NCBI GenBank assembly: GCA_030614945.1
Contig: JAUXAH010000145.1
Location: 1 to 5,537, forward strand
Length of the DNA: 5,537 nucleotides
Direction: 5' to 3'
DNA from: Phycisphaerae bacterium
GTDB lineage: Bacteria > Planctomycetota > Phycisphaerae > Sedimentisphaerales > SG8-4
A program made the translations under genes and the position numbers. This document shows, in pieces, positions 1 to 4,590 of this stretch. How positions within the stretch are numbered: the first letter of the stretch is position 1; the number at the start of each line of letters is the position of its first letter. The notes beneath the pieces are model-generated. The model had not been told where the DNA came from and did no database searches. It worked only from the letters and a program-made list of their open reading frames with translations.

Positions 1-53
1 GCTATCCTGTCATAAATAGATTTACTAAATTCAGAATAGGGTATTATCGGCAT
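1..53 (-). CDS. Start of a probable radical SAM protein (partial, runs off the left edge)
   Basis: Only the first 17 codons are present, reading MPIIPYSEFSKSIYDRI. The ATG is preceded by GGAG with a 9-base spacer and lies 17 bases after the PqqD-family stop codon, so it is clearly the next gene of the operon. From memory of the family, many radical SAM/SPASM enzymes paired with PqqD-like proteins begin with a similar segment (xIPYxEFSxxxxxxI) before the CxxxCxxC cluster motif, which here would lie outside the window. The radical SAM assignment is therefore an inference from N-terminal style plus the PqqD neighbour, not from a visible catalytic motif. If correct, it would bind a 4Fe-4S cluster and S-adenosylmethionine and modify a peptide or protein. 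Confidence 0.55.
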   Translation of the reverse strand, partial: MPIIPYSEFSKSIYDRI

Positions 54-62
54 GTGGGGGCA

Positions 63-66
63 CTCC
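63..66 (-). promoter_or_regulatory. Ribosome binding site for the partial radical SAM-like gene
   Basis: The minus strand reads GGAG nine bases before the ATG at 53. This is the clearest sign that the short edge fragment is a real translation start. Confidence 0.6.
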
Positions 67-69
67 ATT

Positions 70-360
70 CTAAACCTTTTTTATCCCCTCAATCTCTTCT
101 AACTTCTGCAATAATTCTCTGAGGTCTTTTTCTGCTTCTTCTAGGCTTACCGCAAACTCCTCCACAATCGTATCTTTTATCTCGCCCATCTTCCTTTCCC
201 CATCAATTAGTTCCCATATCCGGACGGCTACTTCGTTCAAAGTATAAATACTCTCCAAATCCCCTACATTTTGCCGAATAGGAACCAAAATAACTTCATC
301 AGCAATTTTGCGGGAGACTATATCAGGGCTTTTCTGATAACACCTATCTAGATAATTCAT
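70..360 (-). CDS. PqqD-family protein (stand-alone RiPP recognition-type domain)
   Basis: This 96-residue protein is a single PqqD-like domain. After a short N-terminal stretch (MNYLDRCYQKSP) come the features usual for the family: a strand with SRKIADEVILVPI (about residues 16-28), the core IYTLNEVAVRIWELIDG (about 38-54), then ERKMGEI and a C-terminal helix rich in Glu, Lys and Leu (about 70-92). PqqD-like domains bind a precursor peptide leader and present it to a radical SAM partner; the original member acts in pyrroloquinoline quinone synthesis, but most homologues do not. The next gene downstream looks like such a partner. The start overlaps the end of the HD-GYP gene by 17 bases, and only a weak A-rich Shine-Dalgarno (AAGAAAAA) precedes it, which suggests translational coupling. 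No PQQ genes or precursor peptide are visible, so the substrate is unknown and the name pqqD is not justified. Confidence 0.85.
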   Translation of the reverse strand: MNYLDRCYQKSPDIVSRKIADEVILVPIRQNVGDLESIYTLNEVAVRIWELIDGERKMGEIKDTIVEEFAVSLEEAEKDLRELLQKLEEIEGIKKV

Positions 361-1513
361 TTTTTCTTAACATTATTTTTTTAATATAGATACTGAAATG
401 AGTTGTCAGATCAAGTATCTTTGTTTCTCTTGGTTTTTCGCCATCTGCCTCACGTATTATCTTAACCTGAGCCACAGGACACAAAGGAATAGCGTGATTA
501 AGCTTTATAACCTCAGCTATTTCTTTAGTATTTAATTCAACAAGAGTCCCTATAGGAAAAACCCCAATCTTTTCTATTAAAATCTTTATTAGTTTATGCC
601 CAAAGGCTTCTTTTCTATTTAGAATTTCTCGCACCCCTTCTAATGGCAGAAACTTATCACGATATGGCCGCTGATGGACCATCGCCTCATATGCGTCTGC
701 CAAACCCACTATCCTGGCATATTCACTGATGGATTCTCCCTTTAGGCCTCTGGGATAACCTGAACCATCTAAGCGCTCATGATGTTGATGGACAACGTAA
801 GGAACTATTTTGTTTAAATTCTTAATCTTCCTCAAAATCTCTAAGCCCTTTATGGGATGATTCTTAACTTCACTATACTCCCTGGCGGTTAATCTCCTTG
901 CCTGATTACTTAAATGCAGGTGCTCTATCATGCCCATATCATGGAGAAGGGCGGAAATTCCCAGCTCTATTAACTTAGGTTTAGAATGACCCAAACCTAA
1001 TCCTACTTCGATAGAAAGTATACAGACATTTACTGAATGGTAAGGGAGATAATTTTCATCCCCCGAATCTTTGATAAAAGCTAACATCAACAAGTTTTCA
1101 TCGTTTAAGCTCAACTGGTTAACTATCTTTTTTATCTGTGTAGTAATCCGTTTAGTATTAATAGACTTATAATTTTTATTCTCTTTCAGTATTCCTCTCA
1201 TCAAGGATACCGTCCCCTCGTATAAGCTCAAACTTTCTCCACCTGAAGCTACTTTAGCTTCTTTCACTATTATAGGGGAAATTCTAATTCCGGATATTTC
1301 AGCTTTTTCTTCCGTTTGCCCTTCTACCTCCAGCCTTACCTCATATGCTTCAGGTTCGGGCGACACCACTTCTTCAACAGGCTCTGGAGGCGTCTCTTGC
1401 TGGGCAGACTCAGGGAAAGACCTTTCCTGCTGCTCAGCTTTTCTTTCTTTCTCCTCCTTAGCCTTTCTTTCCTTCTCCTTAGCTCTTTTTAAGATATCCG
1501 ACATTATAAGCAT
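344..1513 (-). CDS. HD-GYP domain protein, probable cyclic-di-GMP phosphodiesterase
   Basis: The 389-residue protein has three parts. Residues 1-75 are a highly charged Lys/Glu/Gln/Pro region with no receiver domain or membrane helix. A linker follows to about 130, and an HD-GYP domain spans about 150-330. Visible metal-site motifs are H159 (YHSVN), H191-D192 in HDMGM, H219 (NHP), then H244-H245-E246 with DGSGYP at 249-254, and D273 in DAYEAM. The HHExxDGSGYP signature separates HD-GYP from plain HD proteins; the family cleaves cyclic-di-GMP, a few members cGAMP. Oddly, the usual lysine of HDxGK is methionine (M195). About 60 residues follow the core domain. The ATG at 1513 is chosen because GGAG lies 10 bases upstream; the ATG at 1504 (MSDILKRAKEKE) is a possible alternative. 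The gene overlaps the ATPase end by 35 bases and the PqqD start by 17. It probably acts in the cytoplasm. Confidence 0.9.
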   Translation of the reverse strand: MLIMSDILKRAKEKERKAKEEKERKAEQQERSFPESAQQETPPEPVEEVVSPEPEAYEVRLEVEGQTEEKAEISGIRISPIIVKEAKVASGGESLSLYEGTVSLMRGILKENKNYKSINTKRITTQIKKIVNQLSLNDENLLMLAFIKDSGDENYLPYHSVNVCILSIEVGLGLGHSKPKLIELGISALLHDMGMIEHLHLSNQARRLTAREYSEVKNHPIKGLEILRKIKNLNKIVPYVVHQHHERLDGSGYPRGLKGESISEYARIVGLADAYEAMVHQRPYRDKFLPLEGVREILNRKEAFGHKLIKILIEKIGVFPIGTLVELNTKEIAEVIKLNHAIPLCPVAQVKIIREADGEKPRETKILDLTTHFSIYIKKIMLRKNELSR

Positions 1514-2354
1514 TGATTATTTTCTCCGCTTTTTCGTTGTTTTCAATAGGTATCTCTTCTAAATCCTTAGCTACGTCTTTTATTATCTTATTGCCAATTT
1601 TATCCAAGCCTTTTCCGCAACCTATCAATAGGGCCATATCGCATATGTTGTTTATTCTTCGAGGTAGGCCTGTTGAAAAATAATATATTTCCTTAAAAGC
1701 GTATTCTGAGAAAATCTTTTGTTTTGCACCAGCTATTCCTAAACGATGTTTAATATATTCTTCTGTCTCTGTTTCTGTAAGAGCTTTTAAATGATACCTT
1801 ACGGCTAATCTTTGTCTTAATTGAGGTAGATTATCTATTTTTTCTTTGAGTTCAGGTTGTCCTATAAGAATAATAGTAAGAAGAAATTTATTGTTCAATT
1901 GAAAATTTAAAAGAAACCTCAATTCCTCAAAACTGCGCTTTTCTGAGATAGCCTGAGCTTCATCTATAACTATTACTGTACTTTTATTTCTATCCTTATT
2001 TGTATATAAAATTTCGTTGAGAGCGTGCAGCAGAGAAATTTTAGTAAATAAAGATGTTATGTCGCTTCCTAATTGATAGATAATTTCTTTCATAAGTTGT
2101 AGCGGCGATAATCGAGGATTGAAGATAAGAGCTGATTGGTAGCGGTCCTGTGAGAGCTCTTCTAAAAAGACTCTGCTTAGAAGGGTCTTGCCGCTTCCGT
2201 ATTCACCGGTTAAAACAGCTGCGCCCTTTCGTTCTCTAATAGCATACAGCATTCTCGATAAAGCCTCTTCGTGTTTTTGAGAATAATAGATAAAGCGCGG
2301 GTCAGGTGTATTCTCAAAGGGTTTTTCTCGCAATTTCCAATATGCTTCGTACAT
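1479..2354 (-). CDS. ExeA/GspA-like AAA+ ATPase
   Basis: Starting at MYEAYWKLREKPF the protein has 291 residues, and this start matches the family's typical opening (MYxxxxxLxxxPFxxTPDPRFxY). A frame extension of 20 residues upstream is poor in family features and overlaps the preceding reading frame. Walker A is GEYGSGKT (residues 50-57), Walker B VIVIDEAQ (127-134), sensor 1 region IILIGQPEL (161-169), a conserved RQRLAVRYHL segment (180-189) and a sensor 2-like GLPRRINN (229-236). It is one AAA+ domain (AAA_22 type) without the C-terminal peptidoglycan-binding region of true ExeA. Relatives power secretin assembly (ExeA) or sit in exosortase/exopolysaccharide clusters as system-associated ATPases; which applies here cannot be told. 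The stop of a preceding open frame lies 7 bases before the ATG, with GAGTGA as overlapping stop and weak ribosome site. The 3' end overlaps the HD-GYP start. Confidence 0.9.
   Translation of the reverse strand: MYEAYWKLREKPFENTPDPRFIYYSQKHEEALSRMLYAIRERKGAAVLTGEYGSGKTLLSRVFLEELSQDRYQSALIFNPRLSPLQLMKEIIYQLGSDITSLFTKISLLHALNEILYTNKDRNKSTVIVIDEAQAISEKRSFEELRFLLNFQLNNKFLLTIILIGQPELKEKIDNLPQLRQRLAVRYHLKALTETETEEYIKHRLGIAGAKQKIFSEYAFKEIYYFSTGLPRRINNICDMALLIGCGKGLDKIGNKIIKDVAKDLEEIPIENNEKAEKIINAYNVGYLKKS
1524..1527 (-). promoter_or_regulatory. Ribosome binding site that decides the HD-GYP start
   Basis: GGAG on the minus strand lies 10 bases before the ATG at 1513 and 19 before the ATG at 1504, favouring the first. 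It lies inside the coding sequence of the upstream ATPase gene. Confidence 0.5.
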
Positions 2355-2361
2355 CTTATTT

Positions 2362-2529
2362 TCACTCGTTAAGTATCTTTTTGATCTCCAAGAGCGTTTT
2401 ACCTGTAGACTCAAGTCTTTTTATCTCTTTAGACCGATTGAATACCCCCCCCCCAAGCCGATGCTTTGAGAGTATTCTTTTGATCACAGCTTTTATACAA
2501 CATCGGCAAATTAAACCACTATTAATTAC
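2362..2529 (-). pseudogene. Open-frame tail of an unidentified upstream operon gene, interrupted or joined at a G tract
   Basis: A minus-strand frame of 55 codons with no ATG ends in TGA seven bases before the ATPase start. Its last part, after the G tract, reads like real protein: VFNRSKEIKRLES, then TGKTLLEIKKILNE, a charged amphipathic helix typical of a C-terminus. The tight spacing to the ATPase supports a true operon gene. The part before the tract (about 2455-2529) is rich in Cys and Ile, less protein-like and soon hits an in-frame TGA. The real gene is therefore probably broken or joined at the ten-base tract at 2445-2454, which encodes three glycines. No family is recognised. It could also be a chance open frame. 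Confidence 0.4.
2445..2454. repeat. Ten-base C/G homopolymer tract
   Basis: Ten consecutive C on the plus strand (G on the minus, coding side) stand out in an AT-rich area. The tract lies inside the open frame upstream of the ATPase. Such tracts can slip during replication and switch genes on and off, but they are also common places for sequencing or assembly errors. Confidence 0.85.
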
Positions 2530-2910
2530 TCAAAGCGAGCAAATTTTCTAATGAACTACGTTATTACAACAGAAAAGGCCCATCTCTGGTCGATGAAGTA
2601 CGTATTAAACAACACAGTCATCTATCAAGAGGGCCTTATTATGATTATCGACAGTTGTCCAAAATTTCTTCGCTCGTTCTTTAATCCAATCCAGCCATAT
2701 TTTTCCAAGCCATAGTTTAATCATCTTTGGGCGATGACCTTGGCTTTGATTATTCGTATTGGGCGAGCCAACATACCAGGAGAAAGTTTGGTTCCGCCCC
2801 AGCAAGGTCATCCCAAAACTGACCTACTCTGGCAAAATTACCCCAAAATCGATATCCCTGACTTAAAGGTCCAGAACCACAAGATTTTGGCAGTAAATGA
2901 CTTACAAGAA
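2530..2910. other. Stretch without a recognisable gene, containing inverted repeats
   Basis: Neither strand shows a recognisable protein. A plus-strand frame at 2551-2715 (54 codons, opening MNYVITTEKAHLW) and a minus-strand frame at 2605-2811 overlap each other, lack ribosome binding sites and match no family known to me. The stretch contains a short inverted repeat, AAGGCCC (2575-2581) against GGGCCTT (2631-2637), and a long imperfect hairpin listed separately. It may be decayed mobile-element DNA. Confidence 0.5.
2726..2817. repeat. Long imperfect inverted repeat (possible small mobile element or structured RNA)
   Basis: The arm TTTGGGCGATGACCTTG (2726-2742) matches the reverse complement of 2803-2817 (TTTGGGATGACCTTG) except for a two-base insertion. 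Nested inside, GGGCGAGCCAAC (2761-2772) pairs imperfectly with GTTTGGTTCCGCCC (2786-2799). The two sides are unequal, with 18 extra bases on the left. A further perfect pair, AGGTCA (2805-2810) and TGACCT (2820-2825), overlaps the right arm. Similar GGGATGACC motifs occur near ends of some insertion sequences, but no transposase is visible here. Confidence 0.5.
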
Positions 2911-2955
2911 TACGCCCGGCAGGACTCGAACCTGCGACCTACGGATTAGAAATCC
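2911..2955 (-). pseudogene. 3' half of tRNA-Arg(TCT), probable integrase attachment site
   Basis: On the minus strand this segment gives the anticodon loop TTTCTAA (anticodon TCT, plus positions 2946-2952), the 3' anticodon stem TCCGT, variable loop AGGTC, a perfect T arm (2919-2935) and a 3' acceptor strand CGGGCGT followed by discriminator A at 2911. Upstream of the loop the match to a normal tRNA-Arg stops: the 5' anticodon stem should be ACGGA but reads GAGGA, and no D arm or 5' acceptor strand follows. It is thus a clean 3' half, not a functional tRNA. Tyrosine integrases commonly use tRNA 3' halves as attachment cores and leave such a copy at the far end of an inserted element. A truncated integrase gene lies about 450 bases to the right, on the side where the element interior would be. 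Confidence 0.7.
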
Positions 2956-3022
2956 TCTGTTCTGGCCATAACCAAGCTTCGACAAAGACTTATGACACAC
3001 ATTTCAAGGCGAAATGAGGATT

Positions 3023-3066
3023 ACAAGTAGTTAACAAGTGAATAACAAGTTGTCAACAAGTAGCTA
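3023..3066. repeat. Four tandem 11-bp direct repeats (ACAAGTNNNNA), candidate integrase arm sites
   Basis: ACAAGT recurs at 3023, 3034, 3045 and 3056 with an exact 11-base period, and each unit ends in A; the four intermediate bases vary (AGTT, GAAT, TGTC, AGCT). Conserved half and variable half with one helical turn spacing is what a row of protein-binding sites looks like. The array lies 68 bases inside the tRNA-Arg half and directly abuts the Fe-S gene fragment. Arm-type integrase sites near an attachment core are the likeliest role; replication iterons or repressor sites are alternatives. Confidence 0.65.
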
Positions 3067-3067
3067 T

Positions 3068-3295
3068 CACATTCCGAAAATGGATGACAGCCAATTTTAT
3101 ATTGAAAAACTGGCAGAAATCATTAAAATAAACGAGCTTAATAGCTTAACTGTGATTCATATGGAAGTGCCCTGCTGTTCAGGCCTGAGGCATATTGCAC
3201 AAAAAGCTATTGCCGGCAGTGGGGCTAAAATGTCATTCGAAGATATCACCATTGATTTGCGGGGTAATGTTACAAAGACCGAAACGATTGATTGA
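3068..3295 (+). pseudogene. C-terminal end of a 4Fe-4S binding protein (5' truncated)
   Basis: The readable part begins at HIPKMDDSQFY and continues through EKLAEIIKIN, the diagnostic HMEVPCCSGL, KAIAGSGAKM and the closing DITIDLRG. This is the C-terminal module of ferredoxin-domain proteins of anaerobes, in which CPKxDD and HMEVPCCFGL are usual. Here the residue before PK is Ile rather than Cys, which puts the breakpoint at about 3068-3073. The cluster-binding N-terminal part is absent. An open frame extends left to a GTG at 3038, but it translates the 11-bp repeats and is not part of the family. The stop is 25 bases before the rubrerythrin start, so the two were neighbours in an oxidative-stress type operon before truncation. 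Confidence 0.75.
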
Positions 3296-3320
3296 TCATT
3301 TCAAGAAAGGCAGGTGCATT

Positions 3321-3410
3321 ATGGAGCTTAAAGATAGTCAAACAGAAAAGAATTTATTAACAGCGTTCGCGGGTGAATCACAGGCGAGGAATAGATACAC
3401 GTATTTTGCC
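3321..3410 (+). pseudogene. N-terminal 30 codons of rubrerythrin (3' truncated)
   Basis: MELKDSQTEKNLLTAFAGE, followed by SQARNRYTYFA, is an unmistakable rubrerythrin N-terminus; the Glu in FAGE is the first di-iron ligand. Intact rubrerythrin has about 165-200 residues with a diiron four-helix bundle and a rubredoxin tail, and reduces hydrogen peroxide in anaerobes. After YFA the frame reads six unrelated residues (PLKAIF) and stops at 3429-3431. Those bases are the antisense of the integrase fragment. The ribosome site (AAAGG or AGGTG) and the upstream Fe-S gene are in the natural order, so this is a genuine operon fragment cut at 3408-3416. No function can remain. Confidence 0.85.
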
Positions 3411-3933
3411 CCGCTGAAAGCAATTTTCTAATCTGCATGCTATTCAAGGATTTCACAGGTCTTTCATCTTCCTTTAATTCCTTGATTTTTATGGAGCCGT
3501 TTAAGTATCGATGTTCCCTGCACCAGTTGACAAATGTTTTCAAGTTTCTGATGTCCTTGTTGAGGGTTGGGCGTTTTACTTCTTCACCTCTTTGAAAAAT
3601 AAAATTGTCGATGACATTTTGTGTAATCTGTTTTGAACTACATTTTCCAACCAGCCGCTCAAAGTTTCTCAAGCTTAAAGCAATTTCATAAAGTGTACCT
3701 TCGGTGACTCCCTGGACTTTTTTGGCTTCCCTATATTCTGCAACCATTTGGCCCCAATCAGCTAAGACAGTTCCCGTAAAGACATCAGAGTTCAACTGGG
3801 TATATTTGAGGTGCTTGTAATGTTCAGCCAACTCCTTGGATGGAAGGGCTTTGGCTTTACGCTTACCGCTCTCATACCAGCCAAGCCACCAGCCCTTCAC
3901 ATTTTTCCGCTTGTAAACCCAAACCTTTTTCAT
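3409..3933 (-). pseudogene. Tyrosine recombinase/integrase, N-terminal part only
   Basis: The readable product starts MKKVWVYKRKNVKGWWLGWY and runs about 175 residues. Residues 1-50 form the basic, aromatic N-terminal segment that in related integrases binds arm sites. Residues about 55-150 are the SAM-like core-binding domain (VLADWGQMVAEYRE, RNFERLVG, TLNKDIRNLKTFVNWCRE). Residues 160-175 (VKSLNSMQIRKLLSAG) match the usual entry to the catalytic domain. The Arg...HxxR...Tyr catalytic domain of about 180 residues is missing: the frame crosses into antisense rubrerythrin DNA at about 3409 and ends at 3328. The style resembles integrases I associate with Planctomycetota genomes. The start at 3933 is chosen because the open frame beyond it lacks family features; no clear Shine-Dalgarno is seen. 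The protein cannot recombine DNA, though it might still bind arm sites. Confidence 0.85.
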
Positions 3934-4290
3934 AATATCTATTGTATCGTAAATATAGGGGTGTGAATCAAGCGGGAAAGGAGGCTGAGATTTCAGCAAA
4001 TCGGTGTCATAATGGAGACATACGATGAGTCGTCTAAGCTAAGTAATCTCTAAGGGACTGTCTTACAAAGAGTTATACGATAGCATCTTTTTGTGCATCC
4101 AGATTATATATCCGTTGGTCGCTCACAGCCTTAAAGCGAACGAAGACTATAGATTTAGTCATCCGGTGATATTCTACCATAATAACAGTAGTGATTGCGA
4201 AAATAGGACAATAGTAGGACAGTAAGGTTAGGGCTTTTGTAATATATTTCTTTAAGCTATTTTAAATCAAGCATTTACAGAATGAAGTAA
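3934..4290. other. Gene-free stretch upstream of the integrase fragment
   Basis: No credible protein or RNA gene is seen on either strand. Near the right end TAGGACA occurs twice with 11-base spacing (4204-4210 and 4215-4221), the same period as the repeats beside the tRNA-Arg half. A TACAAT hexamer on the minus strand just before the integrase start could be a -10 element, but no good -35 accompanies it. Confidence 0.4.
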
Positions 4291-4297
4291 AGGAAAG

Positions 4298-4323
4298 TGT
4301 CGGAGAAGCTGGCCTCTCCGACA
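4298..4323 (-). terminator. Hairpin downstream of tRNA-Ser, candidate terminator
   Basis: A perfect 9-bp stem, TGTCGGAGA (4298-4306) with TCTCCGACA (4315-4323), closes an 8-base loop. On the minus strand it is followed by CTTTCCTTTACTT, a moderate rather than strong U tract. It lies about 56 bases past the tRNA-Ser 3' end in the right orientation for ending that transcript. Confidence 0.55.
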
Positions 4324-4378
4324 AAACGACTCATAAGTTCTTTGCTTTGAATCGCTTAGGTAGCTTGTAGAAAACAAA

Positions 4379-4469
4379 CGGAGAGGGCGGGATTCGAACC
4401 CGCGCAGCGGGCTTATACCCACTGGACGGTTTAGCAAACCGTTGCCTTCAGCCACTCGGCCACCTCTCC
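4379..4469 (-). tRNA. tRNA-Ser(GCT)
   Basis: The acceptor strands GGAGAGG (5') and CCTCTCC (3') pair fully, with G as the discriminator. The D region begins TGGCCGAGTGG. The anticodon stem ACGGT/ACCGT closes the loop TTGCTAA, giving anticodon GCT, which reads serine codons AGC and AGU. A long variable arm (about CCAGTGGGTATAAGCCCGCT) follows, as expected of a type II tRNA, and the T arm GCGGG-TTCGAAT-CCCGC is perfect. The total of 91 bases is normal. CCA is not encoded. It appears intact and functional, in contrast to the tRNA-Arg half to its left. It does not appear to be used as an attachment site here, since no second copy of its 3' end is in the window. Confidence 0.95.
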
Positions 4470-4484
4470 GAGTTGTTTCATTCC

Positions 4485-4513
4485 AATCTACATTTTGCGA
4501 GCCCGCATTGCAA
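4485..4513 (-). promoter_or_regulatory. Candidate sigma-70 promoter for tRNA-Ser
   Basis: On the minus strand TTGCAA (4508-4513) and TAGATT (4485-4490) are separated by 17 bases, each matching 4 of 6 consensus positions. The -10 element ends 15 bases before the mature tRNA 5' end. Spacing is good, match is moderate. Confidence 0.4.
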
Positions 4514-4524
4514 GAAGATAACCA

Positions 4525-4549
4525 GGTAACTGGTAGTTTACCAGTTACC
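4525..4549. repeat. Perfect 11-bp inverted repeat at the edge of the heptamer array
   Basis: GGTAACTGGTA (4525-4535) and TACCAGTTACC (4539-4549) pair completely around the three-base loop GTT. The left arm is an inverted copy of the tandem unit next to it. Confidence 0.8.
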
Positions 4550-4590
4550 AATCACCAATTACCAGTTACCAGTTACCAATTACCAGTTAC
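4540..4590. repeat. Heptanucleotide tandem repeat (ACCARTY, seven units)
   Basis: Seven 7-base units run without interruption: ACCAGTT, ACCAATC, ACCAATT, ACCAGTT, ACCAGTT, ACCAATT, ACCAGTT, then AC. Units alternate between two main variants. Such short tandem heptamers are frequent between genes in cyanobacteria and in several environmental lineages including Planctomycetota. The array overlaps the last codons of the neighbouring minus-strand gene and gives it its stop codon. Confidence 0.9.

Noticed and set aside
2551..2715. Plus-strand frame of 54 codons opening MNYVITTEKAHLW
   Set aside because: There is no ribosome binding site, it overlaps an inverted repeat and a competing minus-strand frame, and no family resemblance is seen.
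2605..2811. Minus-strand frame of 68 codons with WLGKIWLDWIKERAKKFW
   Set aside because: It looked faintly like a transposase remnant, but no motif supports this and its start lies inside the hairpin arm.
2734..2949. Plus-strand frame ending YARQDSNLRPTD
   Set aside because: The ending is the familiar antisense translation of a tRNA T arm and anticodon loop, not a protein.
2911..3022. Intact tRNA-Arg interrupted by an intron at the anticodon loop
   Set aside because: No 5' half (acceptor CGCCCG with a D arm) was found further right within the window, so a truncated copy is more likely.
3023..3066. CRISPR array
   Set aside because: Units are 11 bases with no spacers of useful length and no cas genes nearby.
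4296..4325. Degenerate second tRNA-Ser
   Set aside because: The hairpin shares GGAGAGG with the tRNA-Ser acceptor, but there is no D, anticodon or T arm around it; a terminator fits better.
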